DNA from: WJKG01 sp964627305
GTDB taxonomy: Bacteria; Zixibacteria; MSB-5A5; GN15; FEB-12
Assembly (NCBI GenBank): GCA_964627305.1
Contig: CAZVHP010000020.1
Span: 1 to 20,695, forward strand
Reading direction: 5' to 3'
DNA length: 20,695 nucleotides
Positions 1-6,770 of the stretch are shown here, one piece after another. The position numbers and the translations under genes were made by a program. Under the pieces are notes generated by a model. That model saw nothing but the letters and a program-made list of their open reading frames with translations, made no database searches and was not told the DNA's origin. Within the stretch, counting starts at the first letter, position 1. Every line of letters begins with the position of its first letter.

Positions 1-568
1 CCGAAAGGCTACGCTACTTTTTTGCCAATTTCCACACCTTTTGAAATTAACTCGACGCAATCTGGAGAAGCGGAACGGCGAGCATTAATGCATAGCTAAT
101 ATCCATTGGCATCACCCCCATCTGTAGTTTCAGAGTGTATCATCCCGCGTACGGAGAACATGGCTTACCTTCTTCAGTTGTTGATGTTTCAGTGTGAGTG
201 CCTTTGTGTCGCGTCGTCAAGAATCCCTTGGTTGCCCGTTGCCGCGCGATTGGTCGTCTGTAACCGCTTGTTTGGAAGTTAGACTTCAGATCCGCCCATC
301 GCCACTCTTTTTTGTGATCCATCCTGTCAAACGTGGCCATGCAGCGTGTAGCGGTCGCATTCTCTGCGCCCGGAATGCGGAAGGTTTTTCCTGTGATTTG
401 CAGTGTTTTTTTGTGGTTAGGCTGGGAACTGCTGTACTACTGATGTGTAACAGCCTATGAAGGGACGATATTTGTCGAGGCCGTAGAGTACCTTGCACGT
501 TATTCAGCACGTTGCGGGAAAGGACTGACAGGGAAGCGCATAGCAGGCACACGTTACGCGATAATAAC
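1..568. other. Gene-poor leading region
   Basis: I see no convincing gene here. A frame open from the left edge ends at a TAA at 97-99 and could be the last 32 codons of a gene lying outside the window, but the peptide matches nothing I recognise. A 41-codon hydrophobic ORF (160-285) has a GGAG only three bases before its ATG, and the other short ORFs overlap one another on both strands without a ribosome-binding site. Base composition is lower in GC than the genes downstream, as expected for intergenic DNA. Confidence 0.5.
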
Positions 569-598
569 TTGACAGAACAGCACTTTGTTGCGTATCAT
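569..598 (+). promoter_or_regulatory. Sigma-70-type promoter of the T9SS cargo gene
   Basis: A perfect -35 hexamer TTGACA (569-574), an 18-base spacer and a -10 hexamer TATCAT (593-598) are visible. The predicted transcription start is near 605, leaving a leader of about 165 bases before the TTG start at 771. It is the best promoter match upstream of that gene. Confidence 0.6.
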
Positions 599-604
599 AT
601 ATGT

Positions 605-770
605 GACGACAGCACCTCCCCCTTTCACCGCCCACACAGATTGAGTCAATCAGACAGGTAAACAGAGTTCGTTCGTATTGCGGAGTAATTGCGGCTGTCT
701 TATCGCAAGGGATTGCGGCATGGACGCAGCCCATCGGAACTAAACATAGTTTAATATGAGGAGGTGAACC
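605..770 (+). promoter_or_regulatory. Long 5' leader with potential Shine-Dalgarno sequestration
   Basis: The leader begins with CACCTCC (613-619) and TTCACC (624-629). Each is complementary to the strong ribosome-binding site GGAGGTGAA (760-768), so the 5' end could mask the start. Between them lie a two-tier hairpin (GGCTG 693-697 with CAGCC 727-731, inner CGCAA 704-708 with TTGCG 713-717), three copies of ATTGCGG (677, 688, 712), and a small palindrome TAAAC-ATA-GTTTA at 741-753. A regulatory role is inference; no known riboswitch class is recognised. Confidence 0.35.
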
Positions 771-1583
771 TTGACTAAACGTCTACGCATGCTGGTGATC
801 TTTGCGGCGATAATGGTTGTCCCGACCATGATCTTCGCCGGTGGTTACCATCAGTTCGAGGTCGCCAAAGCGGAAGCCAAGGATGCCAGAACGATGGTGG
901 TCCCGTTGAATATTACCAACGAGGACAATCTGGCCGCCATCAACATCCCGTTGAAGTTCTCCGAGGGAGTGACGCTTCGGGAGGTTACGTACGAGAATAC
1001 CCGTGTCGACTATTTCCAGTTGAAGATCGCCAATATCAACAACGAGGAGAACACGGTCGTGATCGGGCTTCTGCCGCAGATCTCGCCGACCCCGGCTCCG
1101 GATCTGAAGGCTGGAACGGGTACGGTGGCGAACCTGGTTTTCGAGATCGATGATCCCAGTGTGACGGATGTCGAGTTGGAGGCGATCGTACTGAAGAACC
1201 CGGATCACGAGCTGATGTTCGTGTATCGTGATCTGTCGGAGAAGAGCGGTCTGCGCACCGAGCGCCCGGAGTTTGAGCGGGTGTCGGTAGCCTTGTCGGG
1301 TATTAGCGCTGAGACGATGCCGAACACGTTCGGTCTGAGCCAGAACTACCCGAATCCGTTCAACCCGACTACCACCATTGCTTTCAACCTGAGTCAGGCG
1401 AGCGACTACACGCTGAACGTATACAACATTGCCGGGCAGCGGGTGGAATCGTTCCAGGGCAAGGGTGAAGCCGGCGAAAACTCGGTGGTCTGGGAGGCTT
1501 CCGGCTTCGCCAGCGGCGTCTACTTCTACAAGCTCGAGGCTGAAGGTCAGTCCGAGACCAAGAAGATGATGCTGCTGAAGTAA
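771..1583 (+). CDS. Secreted protein with T9SS type A C-terminal sorting domain
   Basis: This 270-residue protein starts at a TTG six bases after GGAGG (SD GAGGAGGTGA at 758-767). Residues 1-24 form a signal peptide (basic KRLR, hydrophobic core, ending near FAGG). Residues ~28-160 are a beta-rich domain whose pattern (PLNITNEDNLAAINIPLKF, later a gain-of-value VANLVFEID stretch) resembles cohesin-like or other immunoglobulin-like extracellular modules. Residues ~188-270 carry the hallmark of type IX secretion sorting domains: QNYPNPFNPTT, a beta-sandwich, GVYFYKLEA and a basic KKMMLLK end. By family knowledge the protein is exported by Sec, then crosses the outer membrane through T9SS, which removes the tail. 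The cargo function is not known. It is monocistronic, with its own promoter and terminator. Confidence 0.88.
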   Translation: MTKRLRMLVIFAAIMVVPTMIFAGGYHQFEVAKAEAKDARTMVVPLNITNEDNLAAINIPLKFSEGVTLREVTYENTRVDYFQLKIANINNEENTVVIGLLPQISPTPAPDLKAGTGTVANLVFEIDDPSVTDVELEAIVLKNPDHELMFVYRDLSEKSGLRTERPEFERVSVALSGISAETMPNTFGLSQNYPNPFNPTTTIAFNLSQASDYTLNVYNIAGQRVESFQGKGEAGENSVVWEASGFASGVYFYKLEAEGQSETKKMMLLK

Positions 1584-1689
1584 GCAGGTGCCCTGGATTA
1601 CATCTGAGAAGGTTGGTTTGTTGCGCTTTTTCAGGTTAACGAAGCATATTAGTACGCAGTAAGTACACGTATACAGATTGGCAAGTGAA

Positions 1690-1724
1690 GCCCCTGCTGA
1701 TGGTCACGGCAGGGGCCTTTTCTT
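1690..1724 (+). terminator. Rho-independent terminator after the T9SS gene
   Basis: An 8-bp perfect stem, GCCCCTGC (1690-1697) with GCAGGGGC (1709-1716), has an 11-base loop and is followed by CTTTTCTTT. It lies 106 bases after the stop codon at 1583 and should end that transcript. Confidence 0.8.
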
Positions 1725-2138
1725 TGTCGAGAGTCCCGGTTTGCGACACTGCCGTCACCGGTGGTGGCGCAGCAGGAGAGACGGGGGCAGTTTCTGCGTT
1801 GATTTCGTCGTCAAGTTCTGCGTTTTGGGGTTCTCTGAGGTGCGGCCGTATTGACCGTCCGGCGGGTTAAGTCGCTGTGCTGTTGTGCACTAAGCCGAAA
1901 AGGTGAAGCTGCGGCACGGTATTTGTTTACTTGGTATATTGTCAGGCCTTGCAACCATTGTGTCCGCAGCCTGTTTGATCGGGATATGGACCGTGGTCTG
2001 TGTAATCGCAATGGAAATGGCTCGAAAGAGTTTCCTGGCAGGTGAGGAGAGAGAGGTCTCAACGCGCGGCGTTGGGACCTTGTCTTTTGGGGGTATACGG
2101 TTGATTCTCGACTCGTCTCCAAAGCGACGTAGTGTGTG
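1725..2138. other. Intergenic gap, no confident gene
   Basis: Two short plus-strand frames overlap here. One starts at a GTG at 1903 and encodes 85 residues with two hydrophobic stretches at its N-terminus, but it runs through the terminator at 2055-2088 and into the 3' end of the opposite gene. The other (1851-2045) is cysteine/arginine-rich and looks random. Neither has a good ribosome-binding site. The plus-strand terminator implies some transcript, perhaps a small RNA, in the stretch. Confidence 0.4.
2055..2088 (+). terminator. Orphan plus-strand intrinsic terminator
   Basis: An 11-bp stem, GGTCTCAACGC (2055-2065) with GCGTTGGGACC (2069-2079), contains one G-U pair and a 3-base loop, and is followed by TTGTCTTTT. 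The T-run lies only on the plus strand, so it does not serve the minus-strand gene ending at 2139. No confident plus-strand gene precedes it. Confidence 0.65.
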
Positions 2139-3194
2139 CTATCTGATGATGACGTACTGAAGGTCCTCGTCGCGGGCGGGCGGTGCCTGAATGGTTGTCA
2201 GCGGCTGAGCTTCCATATCCGGTTTGAATACGGTCACCTCGACAGAAGGTTCGTGCCTGGCTGAGGTGTAGCGAGCGAGGATCATAGCTGCCTTGTTGAG
2301 AGTGTCCTTGTTGGCCCGCCCGATCAGAAGGCCGACCGGCGAGCCGACATCGAGTGCTTCCAGGCGGTGGTGGTGCGGTTCGCGGTAGGAGTCGATCAGA
2401 TTGTTCTCGTGTTCGTTGCGACCGATGACGATTTTGGAGGCCGGATCGAGTCGGAAGTGGCGTCCCACGCGGAGGAGATTGAGGTCGTTGAAGCTGACCG
2501 ACTCGGAGTGGGCCAGCAGGTCGCGCAGGCGGTTGGAGTAGCCTTCATCGGTCAGCAGGCAGCCGGAAGCGGGGGAGGGGAAATCCTGCAGTCCGAACTG
2601 GGCGGCGAGCTCGATCTGGCGTTTGCGGGAGCGGCCGCTGATGCCCTCAAGTTGGTCGCGGTCGACCAGGCCATCGAGTTCCGGCTGGGTGGGCTTGAGC
2701 AGTTTAGCCGAGAGGGGGCGAAGCAGCCGGCCGCGCAGGCCGGACTCTTTCGCGGTCAGGTTCAGCTTATCTTTGACCTGGGACATTGGTCGCTGGCCGA
2801 CAACCTCGCCGGTGACGACAAAGTCGGCGCCGGTCATTTCCATGAATTCGCGGGCCTCGGACAACATGAGGATACGACAGTCGGTGCACACATTCATATG
2901 CTTGCCCCGACCGTATTTGGGGTTCTTGACGATATCGACGAATTTCTGCCCAAGGTGCATTAGTTTCACACGAAAGCCGAATCTCTCGGCGGTGGGAAAG
3001 GGGTTGGAACCGCAGGAGGAGCGATCCTGCAGGTCACAGCCGAAGTGAGTCATGAAGGTCAGGGCGGTGACCTCGATATTCTGGCGAAGCAGCAGCAGGA
3101 TCGCCAGGGCGGAGTCCAGTCCGCCGGAGAACAGGGCGATAGCGTGCGCTTTTCGTTTCGGAGTGTTGCTGTCGGTCTGAGGCTGCTGGTTCAT
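2139..3194 (-). CDS. PP-loop ATPase, tRNA thiolation (ThiI/MnmA-like) with NFACT-R-like tail
   Basis: This 351-residue protein has an N-terminal PP-loop nucleotide-binding motif SGGLDS (residues 23-28), typical of enzymes that adenylate an RNA base or substrate before sulfur transfer. Candidate sulfur or metal cysteines follow: CTDC at 103-106 and C212 in SPASGCLLTD, plus C53 and C61. Residues ~225-351 (GRHFRLDPASKIVIGRNEHEN) resemble the NFACT-R/DUF814 RNA-binding domain, a fusion I recall for ThiI-like PP-loop proteins. The likely role is cytosolic tRNA thiouridine formation, but the modified base cannot be read from the sequence. It is neither canonical ThiI (no THUMP domain) nor full MnmA. 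It is transcribed alone, divergently from mlaE. Confidence 0.75.
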   Translation of the reverse strand: MNQQPQTDSNTPKRKAHAIALFSGGLDSALAILLLLRQNIEVTALTFMTHFGCDLQDRSSCGSNPFPTAERFGFRVKLMHLGQKFVDIVKNPKYGRGKHMNVCTDCRILMLSEAREFMEMTGADFVVTGEVVGQRPMSQVKDKLNLTAKESGLRGRLLRPLSAKLLKPTQPELDGLVDRDQLEGISGRSRKRQIELAAQFGLQDFPSPASGCLLTDEGYSNRLRDLLAHSESVSFNDLNLLRVGRHFRLDPASKIVIGRNEHENNLIDSYREPHHHRLEALDVGSPVGLLIGRANKDTLNKAAMILARYTSARHEPSVEVTVFKPDMEAQPLTTIQAPPARDEDLQYVIIR

Positions 3195-3286
3195 TCCTGC
3201 TTATCCGTTGGTCCGTTTTCGGCTCTGGTTTGGGGAGCCGTCGCTGTGCCTTTTTGAACGGCCCCAATGGTTCTCTTGTTTGTAAC

Positions 3287-3315
3287 AATATACGAACAGC
3301 GGGCCTGCAGGGCAA
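3287..3315 (-). promoter_or_regulatory. Possible promoter of the PP-loop gene
   Basis: On the minus strand, TTGCCC (3310-3315), a 17-base spacer and TATATT (3287-3292) form a fair sigma-70 match, with a strong -10 and a weak -35. It lies about 90 bases upstream of the start at 3194, in the divergent intergenic region. Confidence 0.35.
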
Positions 3316-3329
3316 AGCAACGTTTGATA

Positions 3330-3358
3330 TTGACTTAAGCGGAGCTTGCGCCTACCAT
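3330..3358 (+). promoter_or_regulatory. Probable promoter of the mla operon
   Basis: TTGACT (3330-3335), a 17-base spacer and TACCAT (3353-3358) predict transcription from about 3365. That puts it 20 bases before the ribosome-binding site and about 32 before the proposed ATC start. The -10 matches only four of six consensus positions. Confidence 0.45.
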
Positions 3359-3381
3359 AAATCTTCTGTCATGGCAGCAGG

Positions 3382-3399
3382 AAAGGAGAGCGATTCATC
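3382..3399 (+). promoter_or_regulatory. Ribosome-binding site pointing to an ATC start
   Basis: AAAGGAG (3382-3388) is followed, eight bases after GGAG, by ATC at 3397, in frame with the MlaE homology. The frame is open from 3361 back to a TAA at 3358-3360 and contains no ATG, GTG or TTG before the ATG at 3475. That ATG has no ribosome-binding site and would remove the conserved N-terminal helix. ATC is a rare initiator, related to the known ATT start of infC. Confidence 0.55.
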
Positions 3400-4182
3400 G
3401 TACTTTTAAGGCTGAACAACTGGCTGAAGCATTTCGCTCTGGAGCTGCAGCGGCTCTTTCTGTTTTCGCTCCGAATGATTGGAGCTCAGTTTGGCCGACC
3501 GGTCTATTTCCGGGAGTTCCAGGAGCAGTTGTATTTGGTGGGGGTGGGGTCCCTGTACTTGATCATTCTGGCGGGTGCGTTTGCCGGACAGGGATTTGCG
3601 ATTGCGTTCAGTCAGGAGCTGTCCGATTTTGGCGCCAAGAACTACCTGGGGCGTATTCTGGCAATTGCCATTTTCCGCGAGTTGGGACCGGTTCTGACGG
3701 GGTTAATGGTGGCGGCCAGAGTTTCAGCCGGTATTACGGCCGAGATCGGAGCCATGAAGACATCGAATCAGATCAACGCCATGATTGCTTTTGGAATCGA
3801 CCCGGTCAGGAAGATCACTGTGCCACGGCTGTGGGCACTGCTGATAATGGTGCCTTCGCTGACGATTATCTGCGATGCTGTGGCTATCCTCGGCGGCTGG
3901 TTGATAGCGGAAGTGGTCGCCAACGTGCCCTCGTCATTGTACTGGACGAACGTGCGCGATCGACTGGTCTTCGGCAATCTGTTTATGGGGCTGATTAAAC
4001 CGATTGCGTTTGCGATGATCATCGCATTCGTTTCCTGCTACAAAGGTTTTGCCTCATCAGGCGGAACCAAGGGAGTCGGCCGGGCGACAACGGAGTCGGT
4101 GGTGCTGTCGTCGATCCTCATTCTCATTGCCAACTTCATGCTGACCAAGATTGTCGGCAACCTTATCCGGGGCTGGACATGA
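3397..4182 (+). CDS. mlaE: MlaE-family phospholipid ABC transporter permease
   Basis: This is the inner-membrane permease of an Mla/MCE system that moves phospholipids between the inner and outer membranes. From the ATC at 3397 the protein is 261 residues, close to the ~260 of E. coli MlaE; from the ATG at 3475 it would be 235. It carries the amphipathic N-terminal helix, then LAGAFAGQGF and the family core FRELGPVLTGLMVAARVSAG with ITAEIGAMKTSNQINAMIAFGIDP, which couples to the ATPase. The C-terminal helices end with GVGRATTESVVLSSILILI and a short tail. It overlaps mlaF by four bases (ATGA), indicating translational coupling. Identity is secure; the exact start is the uncertain part. Confidence 0.9.
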   Translation: MVLLRLNNWLKHFALELQRLFLFSLRMIGAQFGRPVYFREFQEQLYLVGVGSLYLIILAGAFAGQGFAIAFSQELSDFGAKNYLGRILAIAIFRELGPVLTGLMVAARVSAGITAEIGAMKTSNQINAMIAFGIDPVRKITVPRLWALLIMVPSLTIICDAVAILGGWLIAEVVANVPSSLYWTNVRDRLVFGNLFMGLIKPIAFAMIIAFVSCYKGFASSGGTKGVGRATTESVVLSSILILIANFMLTKIVGNLIRGWT

Positions 4183-4955
4183 TCGAGCTAAAGGGAGTAC
4201 ACTTCGCTTACAATGAGCGTCCCGTGCTCAGGGATGTCTCTTTTCGGGTTGAGGAGTCCGAGTCGGTGGTCATTCTTGGCCCCTCCGGTTCGGGCAAGTC
4301 AACCATTCTGCGGTTGATTCTCGGTCTGGAGTGTCCCCAGCAGGGGGAAGTGATTGTCGATCAGCGTGATATCTGTCATTTGCCGATCAAGACCAAGCGG
4401 GAGATCCGCAAGAAGATCGGCATGGTGTTTCAGGACGGTGCGCTTTTCGATTCTCTGAATGTCGCGGAGAATGTCGGCTACTACCTGCTGGAGCACACCA
4501 ACCTGGCGCTGGATGAGATCGACCGGCGCGTGCGAGAAATCCTCGGTTTCACAGGGTTGAACCCCGATGAGATAATGGACGTACTCCCGGAGGAGCTTTC
4601 CGGCGGTATGCAGCGGCGAGTGGCTATTGCGCGGACGTTGCTTTCGACTGATCCGCAGATAATGCTGTTCGATGAGCCGACTACGGGACTGGACCCACAG
4701 GCGACTTCGAAGGTGTTGTGGCTGATTCAGAAGTTGCAGGCGGAGCGTTCTATTTCGTCGATTGTGGTTACCCACCAGATAGCGGATGCGGTCACGTTGT
4801 CACGACGGTTCATTGTGATCGTGCAGGGAGAGGTGGCGTTCGACGGCAGCTTGCGGGAGCTCCGCGACTGCACCGACGTACGGGTGCAGGATTTCCTGGG
4901 ACCATTCAAGGAGTCATTTGATGAAGTGGTCAGGCAGGAGTTCATGAGGTATTGA
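4179..4955 (+). CDS. mlaF: MlaF-family phospholipid ABC transporter ATP-binding protein
   Basis: This 258-residue ABC ATPase energises the MlaE permease. It has Walker A GPSGSGKS (residues 34-41), Q-loop VFQDGALFDSLNVAENV (Q85), signature LSGGMQRR (140-147), Walker B IMLFDEP (161-167), D-loop TTGLDP, and switch histidine in VVTHQ. The 'FQ.GALFDSLNV.ENV' sequence is typical of the MlaF branch rather than of other importers. The start ATG overlaps the mlaE stop. The next gene, mlaD, starts 88 bases downstream. No mlaB or mlaC gene is present in the window, so the complex may use STAS-like or periplasmic partners encoded elsewhere, or do without them. Confidence 0.93.
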   Translation: MIELKGVHFAYNERPVLRDVSFRVEESESVVILGPSGSGKSTILRLILGLECPQQGEVIVDQRDICHLPIKTKREIRKKIGMVFQDGALFDSLNVAENVGYYLLEHTNLALDEIDRRVREILGFTGLNPDEIMDVLPEELSGGMQRRVAIARTLLSTDPQIMLFDEPTTGLDPQATSKVLWLIQKLQAERSISSIVVTHQIADAVTLSRRFIVIVQGEVAFDGSLRELRDCTDVRVQDFLGPFKESFDEVVRQEFMRY

Positions 4956-5042
4956 AGAAGATTCGGGCCGATGGTGCCTGAAGAAATGCCTGAGAGAATA
5001 GAGCGGTTCTGCTGAAAGTGGAGAGCCGGAGGAAGAAAGCGG

Positions 5043-5978
5043 ATGAAACGAACTATCAATATCGGCTGGGGGAATCTGAAGGTTGGCATAGTGCTCATGC
5101 TGGCGATTGCCGGCGCCCTGTGGGCGACGCTGGCAGGCACGGGAGCGTCGCTGTTTGAGGCCAAGACTGAGTTCCAGTGCTATTTCCCTGACGTCAACGG
5201 CCTGTTGTCCGGGTCGCCCGTATGGATGGCCGGAGTGGCGGTCGGCAACGTGACCAGGGTGCGATTTGCCAATCTTGACACTCTGCACGTGGTCGAGGTG
5301 ACGTGCAGGATCAAGCGCAGTGTCTGGCCGATGCTCACCCGCGGGACGGTGGTGCGGCTGGGGACAATCGGGCTGATCGGGGACAAGTACGTGGACATCG
5401 TACCGGGGCCGCCCAGCGAGGCGGTGCTGGCCGAGGGGAGTATCATTCCCGCCCGCGATGCCGGCAGCGCCACGGAGATGTTCGCCGAGGGGCAGGAGGC
5501 GATCGGCGAGACCCGCGAACTGGTGCGAAACCTCGATGGTGTGATCGGCAAGATGAATCGCGGCGAGGGGACACTGGGGCAGCTCGCAGTGAATGATGAG
5601 CTGTATGTGGAGTTGACGAAGCTGACCACGCAACTGACGCAGTTGTCGGCTGAACTGCAGAAGAATCAGGAGCGGATCACCGGGTCACTGGAGCAGACGG
5701 CGCAGTCGGTGGCGACGCTGACTACCCGCGTGGAGCAGAACGAGGGGACGATCGGGCGGCTGGTCAACGACCCGCAGTTGTACGAGAATCTGACGGCCAG
5801 TACGGCGCGGCTGGACACGATCATGCACAAGATCGACCGGGCCGAGGGGAGCCTTGGTCTATTGGTGAACGACACGGCGCTGTATGTCGAGGTGGTGGAG
5901 CTGGTGGACCGGGTGAACAACCTAGTGAGCGACATCCAGCGGGATCCGAAGAAGTACTTTAAGTTTAGTGTGTTCTGA
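5043..5978 (+). CDS. mlaD: MlaD-type MCE-domain protein
   Basis: This 311-residue inner-membrane-anchored MCE protein forms the periplasmic substrate ring of the Mla transporter. One transmembrane helix (VGIVLMLAIAGALWATLAG, ~residues 14-32) is followed by one MCE domain (~38-135, with DVNGLLSGSPVWMAGVAVG and GTIGLIGDKYVDI). The rest is helical and contains three repeats of the form EGTxGxLxxNDxxLY, near residues 172, 236 and 278, and the conserved-looking end DPKKYFKFSVF. The long helical tail is longer than in E. coli MlaD (~180 residues) and resembles MCE proteins of FCB bacteria, where it may span part of the periplasm. The start ATG follows GGAGGAAGAAAGCGG. Confidence 0.88.
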   Translation: MKRTINIGWGNLKVGIVLMLAIAGALWATLAGTGASLFEAKTEFQCYFPDVNGLLSGSPVWMAGVAVGNVTRVRFANLDTLHVVEVTCRIKRSVWPMLTRGTVVRLGTIGLIGDKYVDIVPGPPSEAVLAEGSIIPARDAGSATEMFAEGQEAIGETRELVRNLDGVIGKMNRGEGTLGQLAVNDELYVELTKLTTQLTQLSAELQKNQERITGSLEQTAQSVATLTTRVEQNEGTIGRLVNDPQLYENLTASTARLDTIMHKIDRAEGSLGLLVNDTALYVEVVELVDRVNNLVSDIQRDPKKYFKFSVF

Positions 5979-5994
5979 AGAGGGGGGGGCGGGG

Positions 5995-6770
5995 TTGAGT
6001 GCGACGAGCATCTATGTTGCAGTCATGTTTGCTGCAGTGATATCGGTCTTGGTTGCATGGCACATGAAGTACCGGTACTACAAACTCATTTGCATATTGG
6101 CTGCTTACATCGTTCTCGTCACGAGCATACTGCATTTCTACGCTCCTAATCTGTCTGCAGAAGCATGGCTGGCCGCATTGGCGGGGCTGGTATTGGTGTT
6201 CTATACATACTTCACCTATGGAATCGCAAGGGATTCAGCTCGGGACCTCGAGATGAGGACGCGGCCGGTGGTTACGGCTCTATTGAGCAGGATCGCATTT
6301 GAGAGCGTTGATCCGACGGATGAAATCACGGGTCTCAACAAGCTTCGTCTGTCCACACATATCAAGAACCACTCTGCAACACACGGCTATGCGAAAGTCA
6401 GTATTGAGTTCTACTCGAGGCGTGAGGACAATGACGGACCGGAGAAGGTCTATTCGATTCCAGAAGGAGACTACTCCGGAGAATCCATATGGACAATTGC
6501 TGCGAGGGGGTCGTTGGGCACACGTCGGTGGAACTTGCCAACGAAAATGATCTCAAATCGACAATAACCCAGTGCTTCGAGCAGCCGCTTGCGAACAGCC
6601 TGTTTATTGTTCTGCGGGTCGAGGTTTCATCGCAGGTTGATATGAGTCGATCCACACCGAATCCACCTGTCGCTTACAGGGTGAGTTGGCGTGACGACGA
6701 GAACATGAGCATAATGGAAGTTGGTCTGGTCGCTTACCCATCGGGGGAATTCTTCACACCGGCGCGGTAG
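5995..6770 (+). pseudogene. Frameshifted membrane protein of unknown function
   Basis: The first frame begins at a TTG at 5995 (or a GTG at 5968 overlapping mlaD) and runs to 6567. It has three hydrophobic segments at the N-terminus (IYVAVMFAAVISVLVAW, LICILAAYIVLVTSILHF, WLAALAGLVLVFYTYFTYG) and then a soluble beta-rich domain. A second frame continues the protein, open until 6770 and ending 17 bases inside the 3' end of the opposite helicase gene. The frames meet around a run of five Gs near 6507-6511; one additional G there would join them into a ~258-residue protein. This may be a true inactivating frameshift or a homopolymer sequencing error. I do not recognise the family. The codon use before and after the G-run looks alike, and the gene lies downstream of mlaD in the same direction. 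Confidence 0.6.

Noticed and set aside
160..285. A 41-codon hydrophobic ORF after GGAG
   Set aside because: The spacing of three bases between GGAG and the ATG is too short, and the peptide matches nothing recognisable.
1903..2160. A possible 85-residue small membrane protein
   Set aside because: It has a GTG start with a weak ribosome-binding site, contains an intrinsic terminator inside the frame and overlaps the end of the opposite gene.
3371..3409. A 12-codon ORF just before mlaE as a leader peptide
   Set aside because: It has no ribosome-binding site, and the AAAGGAG falls inside it and serves mlaE.
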